Shown here: positions 33,691-43,341 of the stretch, one piece after another
How positions within the stretch are numbered: position 1 is the stretch's first letter
How the letters are laid out: every line of letters begins with the position of its first letter
Origin: Ensifer adhaerens
Lineage (GTDB): Bacteria; Pseudomonadota; Alphaproteobacteria; Rhizobiales; Rhizobiaceae
Assembly: GCF_000697965.2 (NCBI RefSeq)
Contig: NZ_CP015880.1
Span: 2,924,001-2,988,000, forward strand
Reading direction: 5' to 3'
DNA: 64,000 nt
Notes under the pieces: model-generated
What the model saw: only the letters and a program-made list of their open reading frames with translations
Database searches by the model: none
Told to the model about the DNA's origin: nothing
Program-made: the position numbers and the translations under genes

Positions 33691-34914
33691 GTGCCCTTTG
33701 TGGCCGGGCAGGCGGTTCGGTTTCCGGTCCAGTTTCGAAACGGCCAGCTCGTGATCCAATTCTCGCTTCTCTTTGCCCTGGGCTTTCTGACGGCGATCAT
33801 CATCGGTCTCCTGGTCGCACCGGCGATCCATCGCCGGATCGTGCGTTTCGCCGAGGACCGGCTGAAAGCGACGATGCCGCTCAGCCCTCAGGAGGTGCGC
33901 GCGCAAAAGGATACTGCCCGCGCCGCCTTTGCCGCCGAGAATGCCCGCACGCTTCAGGCCCTGAAGCGCGAACGGGACAAGGGCGTCTCACTGATGCTCA
34001 CAAATGAGAAGAGCCTGCAGGAAGCCCGTCGCCTCAGTGGCGAAAACGCCGATCTGCACGCCCAGCTGGCCGACATGAACGTTGAGGCGGCAGACATGCG
34101 CTCGGCCATCCGCCAGTTCGAACAGCGGCTGGAACGCATGAAGGCGACCCTCGACAGCGTCGAGCGGGACAACGCCGGCAAGGCTGACGAGATCAGAAAG
34201 CGCGACGCCCAGCTCGCCCAGGATGCGGCCCAGACCGACAACCTGCGGATCGATCTGGCTGCGCGCGAGACCGAGGTCGAGCATCTGAAGAGCCGGATTG
34301 CCACGCTGCGCGACGAGCGCGAAGCCCTGCGCAGCGACTTGAAGACCGAGACCACCCATGCAAAGGAAATGGAGCTCCGGCTGTCGCGCGACGGGACCCG
34401 CCTGCACCGGTTGGAAGACAAGCTTGCGCGCGAAATGGCGACCAGCGCCGATCGCGAGAGCGCGCTCGAAAGGCGCGCCGGGGAAATCGAGAGATTGAAA
34501 GCCAAGGTCAAGGACACCAACCAGGAAATGCGTGACGCCGCCAAGGCTCTCCGCGCCGCGGGCGTCGCCTTTCCCCTGCGCCGCGACCGCAAGCCGGCAT
34601 CCGAACCGGCCGCCAACGGCGCCGCGGAACCGGCCCAATCCGTAGGAGGGGAGCCCGGCTCCATCGTCGCCGCCGACGACCTGCGCAATCGCGCCACCGC
34701 CCTTTCGGAGCGCCTGACCAACTCCAAGTCCGCAGCCCATGACGAGGCGCTTCGTGATGAAGTCGCGGCAATCGCCGCGGGCATGGTCGCACTGACGGCG
34801 ACGAACGAAGGCGCCGCCTCCCCCATCCTCGGCCTGCTCTCGGGCGAGGAAGAAGGCACCGGTAACAGGAAAAGCCTGGCAAAGCGCGTCAAGGACATCC
34901 TGCCGCGCGAGTAG
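33691..34914 (+). CDS. Membrane-anchored coiled-coil protein, unknown function
   Basis: Protein of 407 aa (GTG start; another in-frame GTG at 33751). One membrane helix (residues about 24-45, FSLLFALGFLTAIIIGLLVAP) is followed by about 240 residues of heptad-type coiled coil rich in Arg, Glu, Leu and Ala. An Ala/Pro-rich linker and a conserved-looking C-terminal tail with DDLRNRATALSERL complete it. I do not recognise a named family; similar proteins are common next to eipA in rhizobia as far as I recall. Possibly an envelope scaffolding protein. Confidence 0.75.
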   Translation: MPFVAGQAVRFPVQFRNGQLVIQFSLLFALGFLTAIIIGLLVAPAIHRRIVRFAEDRLKATMPLSPQEVRAQKDTARAAFAAENARTLQALKRERDKGVSLMLTNEKSLQEARRLSGENADLHAQLADMNVEAADMRSAIRQFEQRLERMKATLDSVERDNAGKADEIRKRDAQLAQDAAQTDNLRIDLAARETEVEHLKSRIATLRDEREALRSDLKTETTHAKEMELRLSRDGTRLHRLEDKLAREMATSADRESALERRAGEIERLKAKVKDTNQEMRDAAKALRAAGVAFPLRRDRKPASEPAANGAAEPAQSVGGEPGSIVAADDLRNRATALSERLTNSKSAAHDEALRDEVAAIAAGMVALTATNEGAASPILGLLSGEEEGTGNRKSLAKRVKDILPRE

Positions 34915-34960
34915 TGCGCGCAGCGGTCGGAATCACCTGCCCTTACACCAGTGCGAACCG

Positions 34961-35797
34961 TCAGATCCGGCCGTTGATCAATGCCACCTGGTGCAATGCG
35001 ATGCCCGCCGCGGTCGACACATTGAGGCTGTCGAGCCCAGGACGCTGGCGGATGCGCGCCGTCTGGATCGCCGTCATCACCGATTGCGGCAGCCCCTCGC
35101 CCTCGGTCCCCATCAGAAGCGCCGTGCGCTGTGCCGCCGGGATCGCCCCGATGTCGATCGTTCCCGCCGGCGACAGGCCCCAGATTGCAAAGCCCGCATC
35201 CTGCAGCTGCTGCAGCATGACGGCAACGGACCCTTCGCGGGCAAAAGGCACCGTCAGCACGGAACCGACGGAAACGCGGATCGCCTTGCGGTACATCGGA
35301 TCGCAGCTCGTCTCGTCCATCAGCACCGCATCGACCCCGAAAGCCGCGGCGTTTCGGAAAAGCGCACCCATATTGTCGTGGTTGGAGATGCCGCAGGCCG
35401 CCAGCACCAGGCTCGACGCGGGTAGCGACGCGATCAGCGCGTCGCGATCCGGCTCGCCTTCGCGGCGCCCGAGTGCCAGCACGCCGCGATGCATGTTGAA
35501 GCCGGCGATCGCGTCGAACACCTGCGCATTCGCCACATAGACCGGCACGTCAGGCGGGAAACGCCGAAGAATGTCGCCAACGCCCTCCAGACGGTTTTCC
35601 AGAAGCAGGAGGGCCTCGGCCGCAAAGCCACGGCCGGTCTCGTGCGCGGCAGCCAGCATGCGCAGCACCACGGTGCCTTCGGCGATGAAGCGACCCTGCC
35701 GCCCCGTCAGATCGCGCTCCTTGATCGAGACGAAACCGGCGATCCGGGGATCGGCGGGATCGTCGATGCGCAAGACGGGCGGGAGGGCGCCTGGCAT
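34961..35797 (-). CDS. TrmH/SpoU-family RNA methyltransferase
   Basis: SPOUT methyltransferase of 278 aa that 2'-O-methylates rRNA or tRNA. An N-terminal substrate-binding region is followed by the SpoU knot domain with its three motifs: NHDNMGALFRNAAAFG (near 145), LLMGTEGEGLP (near 230) and the late IRQRPGLDSLNVSTAAGIALHQ (near 250-272). Start at the ATG 35797; the upstream frame overlaps the next gene. It lies 4 nt after the small membrane-protein gene, so the two form an operon. The target nucleotide is unknown. Confidence 0.88.
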   Translation of the reverse strand: MPGALPPVLRIDDPADPRIAGFVSIKERDLTGRQGRFIAEGTVVLRMLAAAHETGRGFAAEALLLLENRLEGVGDILRRFPPDVPVYVANAQVFDAIAGFNMHRGVLALGRREGEPDRDALIASLPASSLVLAACGISNHDNMGALFRNAAAFGVDAVLMDETSCDPMYRKAIRVSVGSVLTVPFAREGSVAVMLQQLQDAGFAIWGLSPAGTIDIGAIPAAQRTALLMGTEGEGLPQSVMTAIQTARIRQRPGLDSLNVSTAAGIALHQVALINGRI

Positions 35798-35801
35798 GCC
35801 G

Positions 35802-36185
35802 TCAGTTCGTCCGAACGGTAATATCCGCAACGATGCGGCCGGTGCCGATGTCGAAGACGATGGCGCGCGGCTCGGCGCCGGGCAGGTTGCCGTAGAACAG
35901 CACCTGCGAGCCCGAAAGCGCGACATTCGTCACGGTGAAGCCTGCGGGCAGCGCGGCAACGGCGTTGAGCGGTGCCTCGCTCGGGACGACGGCAGCGGAC
36001 GTCTGGGCCGGCGCTTTCTCATCCGTGCGTGTCAGCTTGTAGACAATCGTTCCAAGGACAGCCATAAGCATGACCAACATGACGCCGGCCGAGACGAGCT
36101 GCAGCTTCACCATCTTGCGGCGGACATTTTCCATCGCCGGATCTAGCGGCTTGTCTTCCTGGTCGTCGGGCTCGATTGCGGTCAT
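35802..36185 (-). CDS. Small membrane-anchored protein (possibly DUF6476)
   Basis: Protein of 127 aa with a charged N-terminal 25 residues, one membrane helix (VSAGVMLVMLMAVLGTIVYKL, about 32-52), then a periplasmic domain with the pattern LPAGFTVTNVALSGSQVLFYGN. I think it belongs to a small alphaproteobacterial family of unknown function (DUF6476), but cannot confirm. It is divergent from rluD and upstream of the SpoU gene. Confidence 0.7.
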   Translation of the reverse strand: MTAIEPDDQEDKPLDPAMENVRRKMVKLQLVSAGVMLVMLMAVLGTIVYKLTRTDEKAPAQTSAAVVPSEAPLNAVAALPAGFTVTNVALSGSQVLFYGNLPGAEPRAIVFDIGTGRIVADITVRTN

Positions 36186-36214
36186 GGCTGGCCTTTTTTC
36201 GGATATTTAGCGGA

Positions 36215-37243
36215 ATGAACGACCCCTTTAAACAAGCAACGGCCAATAGGAAAGTCCTGACGGCGGGCGAGGATGCCGCAGGGCGGCTCGATTCCTTCCT
36301 GACGGACGCACTTTCGGGTGAATTCTCCCGCAACCGCATCAAGGCCCTGATCGAACAGGGTGCGGTGTCAGTCAACGGCAAGCCGGTGAACGAACCGAAA
36401 AAGAAGGTACAACCGGGCGACGTTTTCGAGATCGACCTGCCCGAGCCGGAAGATCCCGAGCCGAAGGGCGAGAACATTCCCCTCGACGTGCTCTATGAGG
36501 ACAGCGACCTGATCGTGCTGTGCAAGCCGGCCGGCCTTGTCGTGCATCCGGGCGCCGGCAACTGGACCGGCACGCTGGTCAACGCCCTGATCCACCATTG
36601 CGGCAGCAGCCTGTCGGGCATCGGCGGCGTCAAGCGCCCCGGCATCGTCCATCGCCTCGACAAGGAGACGAGCGGCGTCATGGTCGTCGCCAAGAACGAT
36701 GCGGCCCATCGCCATCTCTCGGACCAGTTTGCCGACCACGGCCGCACCGGCCCGCTCGAGCGCGCCTACCGGGCGGTCGTCTGGGGGCGGCCACGGCAAC
36801 TGAAGGGTACGATCGACGCGCCGCTCGGCCGCGCCGGTGACCGGACGAAGCGCGCGGTCAAGCGCGAGGACAGCGACGACGCCCGCGAGGCGATTACCCA
36901 TTACGAGGTGGTCGAGCGCTATCTCGAAAAGCCCGACGGCACCTCGCTCGCCTCGACCATCGAATGCCACCTGGAAACGGGCCGGACCCACCAGATCCGC
37001 GTGCACATGGCTCATATCGGCCACCCGCTGATCGGCGACCCCGAATACGGCGCCGCCTTCAGAACCAAGGCGAACCTTCTGCCGGAGGCCGCCAAGACCG
37101 TCGTCAACCAGTTTCACCGCCAGGCGCTGCATGCCTTCATGCTGCAGTTCGAACACCCCTCGACCGGCGAGACCATGCATTTCGAAGCACCGATGCCGGC
37201 CGACATGGCAGCGCTGATCGACGCGCTGCGCAGCGGGGAGTGA
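36215..37243 (+). CDS. RluA-family 23S rRNA pseudouridine synthase (RluD type)
   Basis: Enzyme of 342 aa. The N-terminal S4 RNA-binding domain (about 15-80, RLDSFLTDAL...NRIKALIEQGAVSVNG) precedes the PseudoU_synth_2 domain with catalytic motif HRLDKETSGVMVVAK (Asp near 150) and the later GRTHQIRVHMAHIGHPLIGDPEYG. RluD modifies helix 69 of 23S rRNA (positions 1911, 1915, 1917 in E. coli). The start at 36215 is chosen because the conserved region begins here; upstream frame is promoter. Confidence 0.88.
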   Translation: MNDPFKQATANRKVLTAGEDAAGRLDSFLTDALSGEFSRNRIKALIEQGAVSVNGKPVNEPKKKVQPGDVFEIDLPEPEDPEPKGENIPLDVLYEDSDLIVLCKPAGLVVHPGAGNWTGTLVNALIHHCGSSLSGIGGVKRPGIVHRLDKETSGVMVVAKNDAAHRHLSDQFADHGRTGPLERAYRAVVWGRPRQLKGTIDAPLGRAGDRTKRAVKREDSDDAREAITHYEVVERYLEKPDGTSLASTIECHLETGRTHQIRVHMAHIGHPLIGDPEYGAAFRTKANLLPEAAKTVVNQFHRQALHAFMLQFEHPSTGETMHFEAPMPADMAALIDALRSGE

Positions 37244-37379
37244 CCGCCCCTTGAAATCCGGCGAAAGAATTCCGATTTAAGGCGAGCCTCTATTCGTGAC
37301 ATTTCCGTCGCTCCGGCGTCACATGCTTGTGAACCGGACTCCTTGAATCATGCTTTCGCCGTACTTATTTTCTACGTTC

Positions 37380-37402
37380 GTGGGGTCTTGACGAAGACCC
37401 AC
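37380..37402 (+). promoter_or_regulatory. 5' leader hairpin of rpoH
   Basis: GTGGGGTCTT / AAGACCCAC stem with one bulge and a GACG loop, 50 nt before the rpoH start. Structure in the leader of rpoH mRNA controls translation by temperature in E. coli, but this hairpin does not obviously cover the ribosome site (AAAAGGGGGG at about 37436). Confidence 0.3.
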
Positions 37403-37453
37403 ATGCCCGGCTTGCCGACCGGAGGCCGGAGACTAAAAAGGGGGGTGCTTCAT

Positions 37454-38359
37454 ATGGCCCGAAACAATTTGCCGTCCATTGCCGCTGGAGAAGGCGGCCT
37501 CAATCGTTACCTCGACGAAATTCGCAAGTTCCCGATGCTGGAGCCGCAGGAAGAGTACATGCTCGCCAAGCGGTACCAGGAACATGACGACCGCAAAGCG
37601 GCCCACAAGCTCGTCACCAGCCACCTTCGCCTCGTCGCCAAGATCGCAATGGGTTATCGCGGCTACGGCCTGCCGATCGGCGAAGTCGTGTCGGAGGGCA
37701 ACGTCGGCCTGATGCAGGCCGTGAAGAAGTTCGAACCCGATCGCGGCTTCCGTCTCGCCACCTACGCAATGTGGTGGATCAAGGCGGCGATCCAGGAGTA
37801 CATCCTGCGCTCGTGGTCGCTGGTCAAGATGGGCACGACCGCCAACCAGAAGCGGCTGTTCTTCAACCTGCGCCGCCTCAAGGGCAAGATCCAGGCACTC
37901 GATGAGGGTGACCTGAAGCCGGAGCAGGTCAAGGAAATCGCCACCACGCTCAAGGTGAGCGAGGACGAAGTCGTGTCGATGAACCGCCGCCTGTCCGGCG
38001 ACGCCTCGCTCAATGCGCCGATCAAGGCGAGCGAAGGCGATTCCGGCCAATGGCAGGACTGGCTCGTCGACGATCACGACAACCAGGAAGAAATCCTGAT
38101 CGAGCAGGACGAGCTCGAAAGCCGCAGGGCGCTGCTAGCGAACGCGATGAAGGTGCTCAACGACCGTGAGCGTCGCATCTTCGAAGCACGCCGTCTGACC
38201 GAAGATCCGCTGACACTTGAGGATCTTTCGGCCGAGTTCGACATCAGCCGCGAGCGCGTCCGACAGATCGAGGTTCGCGCCTTCGAAAAGGTTCAGGATG
38301 CCGTGCGCAAGGCAGCGCTGGAGCGCGCCAATTCCCTGCGCGTCGTCGAAGGCGCCTGA
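37454..38359 (+). CDS. rpoH: RNA polymerase sigma factor RpoH (sigma-32)
   Basis: Protein of 301 aa. Region 1.2 begins LPSIAAGEGGLNRYLDEIRKFPML, region 2 includes LATYAMWWIKAAIQEYILRSWSLVKMGTT, the RpoH box reads NQKRLFFNLRRLKG, and region 4 ends with ISRERVRQIEVRAFEKVQ. It directs heat-shock transcription. The ATG at 37454 has a G-rich ribosome site; the frame upstream is leader. Rhizobia often have two or more rpoH genes; this N terminus resembles RpoH1. Confidence 0.93.
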   Translation: MARNNLPSIAAGEGGLNRYLDEIRKFPMLEPQEEYMLAKRYQEHDDRKAAHKLVTSHLRLVAKIAMGYRGYGLPIGEVVSEGNVGLMQAVKKFEPDRGFRLATYAMWWIKAAIQEYILRSWSLVKMGTTANQKRLFFNLRRLKGKIQALDEGDLKPEQVKEIATTLKVSEDEVVSMNRRLSGDASLNAPIKASEGDSGQWQDWLVDDHDNQEEILIEQDELESRRALLANAMKVLNDRERRIFEARRLTEDPLTLEDLSAEFDISRERVRQIEVRAFEKVQDAVRKAALERANSLRVVEGA

Positions 38360-38413
38360 GGCGACTGCAGCACTTCAACAAAGGTTCTGCTTCAAGAGCG
38401 CGAAAACCAACAA

Positions 38414-38445
38414 AAAACCCGGCGGTTGCTTCCGCCGGGTTTTCT
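38414..38445. terminator. Bidirectional terminator between rpoH and the convergent gene
   Basis: Perfect 12-bp stem AAAACCCGGCGG / CCGCCGGGTTTT (38414-38425, 38432-38443) with A and T tracts on both sides. Confidence 0.88.
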
Positions 38446-38467
38446 GTATCTACCGCTCTTATCGAGC

Positions 38468-40813
38468 TTACTGGCTGTTGCTTTCGGCAGCCGTTCCCGT
38501 CGTCGACCAGGCGCGCATCGCCTGGTTGAAGGCATCCGTACCGCTCTGCCCCTTTTCAAGCGTCAGCAGCGCGCGGCGGCCGTTGCGATAGGTGAGCGGA
38601 ATATCGATCCAGCTGCGGCTACGCAGCAGTTCGGTGTTGTTGCCGATGGCGTCCGTCGCATCGTTCAGCGCGATCATGTGGAAATCGTCGGTGATCTTGG
38701 CCGGAACCGCGATCAAGGCGTCTCCCCGGTCCTGCTCGGTCCGCTTCATCGATACGCGCTGTACGCTGTCGATAGCGCCGCCTTCGAAGTTCGACGGCAG
38801 CGAGAACACGAATTCGATGACGTGACTTGCCGGCAGCGACGGATCCGCATTCCGCTTGATCGTCATCAGCGCGGTGAGGCCACGGTCGGGAACGGTGATC
38901 TGGGCCTGGATTGCCGGTTCGGGCTTGGCGTCGCCGCCAGGCGACTCCTCCTTCACCGTCCATGCCACGGTTCCCGGAACGGCCGTGGGCGAAGACTGGC
39001 CAAGACGCTCCTCGTAGAGGAACATCTTCTCGCCGGTCGCAAGCGCGACTTCAGGCTGGTTCGGCTGGCCCGCCGGCTGGCCTGTCGCAGGCGCTCCGGC
39101 CTGGCCGGCCGTGCCGCCCTGCCCGGCGGCCGCTTCGACAGGCTTGCCTGCCTCCGTCTGCGGCGCCACGGACTTGCCTTCCTGCGCCGCGCTCTCGCCG
39201 GTTGGGTTGGCCGGGCCGTCGTCGGTCTCCGATCCGTCCGCCATCAGGCGCTGCGTGAACTTGGTCGAGCTGTTGTCCGGAGCGACGGTATCGTCGTGCG
39301 CAGCCGGTTCCTGCGTGGCGGTTTCGCCAGCGGGCTGCGGCGGCGTGCTTTGTTCTGCCGGCGCTCCGCCGATGTTTGACACCACCGAGGTTATCGACGC
39401 CACCATGCCGGAGATCCAGGCATTGCCGGCCTCGCGGTTCTGCCAGTAGGCAAACCCGCCGCCGCCAAGCGCCAGCAGGGCGACGCCCGCAATCGCGAGA
39501 CGCTTAATGCTGAAGCGCGACGGCTTCGGCGTGGCCCGGTAAGATGTCGGCCTCGGCGCCACCGGGCTTGCTTCGCCAGCCCGTTCCGGCTCGCGTGCTG
39601 CGGCCGCAGCTCCGGCTCCCGCCGCAGCAGTATTGGCCGCGTCCTCGAAACCGAGCAGGTCGTCGATATGATCCCAGGCGGTACCAGCGCGTTCCTGCTG
39701 GTTCTGTGCCGCCGGTGCGGCAGTAGCCTGAACTGGCTTTTCGACCGGCCATGACCAGTCGCTGATCTCCGGTTCGGAAGTCTTCTCGGCCCGCCGCTCT
39801 TCGATCGCCGCGAAGGGGTCATTGTCGTCGAACGACCAGCCGCGCACCGGGTCCGCCTTGGGCGTCGCCTCAGGCGCATGTTGGTCCGGCTCGGTAACCG
39901 GGTGCATCCCCAGGAGCTCGGGCGCGTTATCCGGTTCGTGGGCCTCGGCGGCACGCTCGTCGCTGAAGTGTTCGGCAACCGGGGCGACGGTCGAAGTCGG
40001 ACCAACGGTCTCCCACTCGGGCAGGTCCCACTCCGAGAGTGCAGGCTTCTGCTCGGCGCTTGCCGCCGGCGCTTCCTCCCAGGCCGGCTCATGCGCGGCA
40101 TGGTGCTGCGCCTCGACCGACGGGGAAGGCTCCGATGTGTCCTGCGTTTCTGCCACCGGCTCCGAATACTCGGGCACTTCGTAGGCTGGCGCGTCTTCGT
40201 GCGGCAGAGCCACGACGGGATTTTCGTCCAGCGGCGCCGCAACGGCTTCGGCAGGCTCAACGACCGGTTCGTATTCTACCGGCTCGACCGGACTTTCCTC
40301 GGCCAGTTCAGCATGAGGCTCGACGACATGCGTCGGTTCCTCATAAGCCTCGACATGGTGGTAGGGCTCGGCGGCGCTTTCCGGTTCCGCGGCCGGCTGT
40401 TCGACCTCTTCGGCAACGGCCACCGGTTCGCTTTCGGCAACCGGCGCAGACTGAGCTTCCGGTTCCGGTTCCGGTTCCGGTTCCGGTTCCGGTTCCGGTT
40501 CCGGTTCCGGTTCCGGAACGGGCTCGTCTACTGCAGCGTCCGAGGCAACCGGTTCGACGGTCTCCGCCTCGGCTACCTCCGGCTCGTCGAGCGCCGGCAG
40601 GGCCTCGGCATGTTCGCTGTCGACCTCGGCGATCGCATTTTCGAGCTTCGCCAGCTGGCGATTGATCATGTCGTCCGACGGACGCGGGTTCATGTTTTCG
40701 AGTTGGCGGCGCACGGCCGCGCGCGCCTTCTCGTATACCCTGTCCCGCATTTCAGGTGTGTTTTCCGACAGGCCGTCAACGGTCCTGCGAATAACTGCAA
40801 CAAAGTCCGCCAT
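38468..40813 (-). CDS. Large acidic membrane protein with Pro-Glu repeats, unknown function
   Basis: Protein of 781 aa. The N-terminal 75 residues are a conserved-looking helical domain (ADFVAVIRRTVDGL...RQLENMNPRPSDDMINRQLAKLENAI). Then come about 340 residues of low-complexity Glu/Pro/Ala sequence, including an uninterrupted run of Pro-Glu dipeptides, one membrane helix (LAIAGVALLALGGGGFAYW, near 435-455), and a C-terminal periplasmic domain of about 170 residues (VAWTVKEES...RSWIDIPLTYRNGRRALLTLEKG). The order suggests a cytoplasmic sensor/scaffold arm and an envelope domain. I do not recognise a named family. It is convergent with rpoH. Confidence 0.75.
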   Translation of the reverse strand: MADFVAVIRRTVDGLSENTPEMRDRVYEKARAAVRRQLENMNPRPSDDMINRQLAKLENAIAEVDSEHAEALPALDEPEVAEAETVEPVASDAAVDEPVPEPEPEPEPEPEPEPEPEPEAQSAPVAESEPVAVAEEVEQPAAEPESAAEPYHHVEAYEEPTHVVEPHAELAEESPVEPVEYEPVVEPAEAVAAPLDENPVVALPHEDAPAYEVPEYSEPVAETQDTSEPSPSVEAQHHAAHEPAWEEAPAASAEQKPALSEWDLPEWETVGPTSTVAPVAEHFSDERAAEAHEPDNAPELLGMHPVTEPDQHAPEATPKADPVRGWSFDDNDPFAAIEERRAEKTSEPEISDWSWPVEKPVQATAAPAAQNQQERAGTAWDHIDDLLGFEDAANTAAAGAGAAAAAREPERAGEASPVAPRPTSYRATPKPSRFSIKRLAIAGVALLALGGGGFAYWQNREAGNAWISGMVASITSVVSNIGGAPAEQSTPPQPAGETATQEPAAHDDTVAPDNSSTKFTQRLMADGSETDDGPANPTGESAAQEGKSVAPQTEAGKPVEAAAGQGGTAGQAGAPATGQPAGQPNQPEVALATGEKMFLYEERLGQSSPTAVPGTVAWTVKEESPGGDAKPEPAIQAQITVPDRGLTALMTIKRNADPSLPASHVIEFVFSLPSNFEGGAIDSVQRVSMKRTEQDRGDALIAVPAKITDDFHMIALNDATDAIGNNTELLRSRSWIDIPLTYRNGRRALLTLEKGQSGTDAFNQAMRAWSTTGTAAESNSQ
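40457..40516 (-). repeat. Hexanucleotide tandem repeat (TTCCGG) inside a coding region
   Basis: About ten head-to-tail copies of TTCCGG, read on the minus strand as Pro-Glu codons. Because the unit is six bases, changes in copy number lengthen or shorten the protein without a frameshift. Confidence 0.9.
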
Positions 40814-40876
40814 TAGTACTTTCTCATACGCCCAGGTATGTCTTTGCGATCACGACGCAATGTCAGTTCGCCGACA

Positions 40877-42175
<1,299 letters not shown>

Positions 42176-42379
42176 AATTCTCTTCCTGTTCAGGCGCGCA
42201 ACCGAGGCTGCGCTGTTCTCAAACCCGCGCATCTATACTGTGTTGTCATCTGGAAAGCGACCCCGTTATGTCGGGCGTTCCGCCCTTTTTGCATGACAAG
42301 GCCGGGATTTAGAGCCTATATCTTGCGCTCTCCCGCCATCGCGACAGCCGGTCGCCATCCCCATGCAGGTCTGAGCATC

Positions 42380-43261
42380 GTGAATTCCAGGGCCTACTTC
42401 TATCTGTGCATCACCGCTCTCTTCTGGGGCGGCAACTCCGTCGCCGGAAAGATGGCCGTTGGCCATGTGAGCCCAATGATGCTGACGACCCTGCGCTGGG
42501 TCTTCGCGCTCATCGTCATCCTGGTGCTGATGACGCCGCAGATCCGCCGCGACTGGGACAAGATCCGCAAGCACTGGCTGCAACTTCTTGCCTATGGCGC
42601 GATCGGCTTCACCACCTTCAATGCCCTGCTCTACTCGGCGCTCAAATATACGAGCGCCATCAATGCCGTCATTCTGCAGGCCGGCATCCCGATGCTGATC
42701 TTTCTCTTCAACTTCGTGCTCTTCCGCACCAAGGCGTCGATCGCCCAAGTGATCGGCTTTACCGTCACCCTCGTCGGCGTGCTGGTGACGGCGGCCCATG
42801 GCGACGTCACCAGCCTGCTGTCGCTCGAATTCAACTTCGGCGATGCGCTGATGATCGCGGCCTGCATCGTTTATGCCGGCTACACCGTGGCGCTGCGCTA
42901 CAAGCCGACCATGCACTGGCAGAGCTTCATCGCCGCCCCCGCCTTCGGCGCGCTGTTGAGCGCCATCCCGCTGTTGTTCTGGGAGATCGGCACAGGCACG
43001 GCGATAGTCCCAGATACCACGGGCTGGGTCATCGTTCTCTATGCCGCGATCTTCCCGTCGCTGATGTCGCAGGTGCTTTATGTGCGCGGTGTCGAGATGA
43101 TCGGCGCCAACCGCGCCGGCCTGTTCATCAACGCCATTCCCGTTTTCGGCACGCTGCTGTCGGTGATGCTGATCGGCGAGACCTTCCACCTCTTCCACCT
43201 CGTCGCCCTGCTCTTGGTGCTCGGCGGGATCGCGATCGCCGAAAAAGGTCGCCCGCGCTAG
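42380..43261 (+). CDS. EamA/DMT-family transporter
   Basis: Inner-membrane protein of about 293 aa with ten predicted helices in two EamA repeats (ALFWGGNSVAGKMA at the start; second repeat from near 150 with GDALMIAACIVYAGYTVALRY). Such proteins export metabolites or amino acids; substrate unknown. The most likely start is the GTG at 42380 (followed by NSRAYFYLC) with AGG upstream; an ATG at 42292 is in frame. Confidence 0.85.
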   Translation: MNSRAYFYLCITALFWGGNSVAGKMAVGHVSPMMLTTLRWVFALIVILVLMTPQIRRDWDKIRKHWLQLLAYGAIGFTTFNALLYSALKYTSAINAVILQAGIPMLIFLFNFVLFRTKASIAQVIGFTVTLVGVLVTAAHGDVTSLLSLEFNFGDALMIAACIVYAGYTVALRYKPTMHWQSFIAAPAFGALLSAIPLLFWEIGTGTAIVPDTTGWVIVLYAAIFPSLMSQVLYVRGVEMIGANRAGLFINAIPVFGTLLSVMLIGETFHLFHLVALLLVLGGIAIAEKGRPR

Positions 43262-43341
43262 AGAAGTCTCGCGCCTGCCGGGCAAGTTTCGGGCGATGCA
43301 ATCGCTAGAACTCGGGAGGCGACTTAAGGCTTGATTAGCAG

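Noticed and set aside
40457..40516. Tandem repeat considered as a CRISPR array
   Set aside because: The units are 6 bp with no spacers and are in frame as Pro-Glu codons. No CRISPR array or cas gene was seen anywhere in the window.
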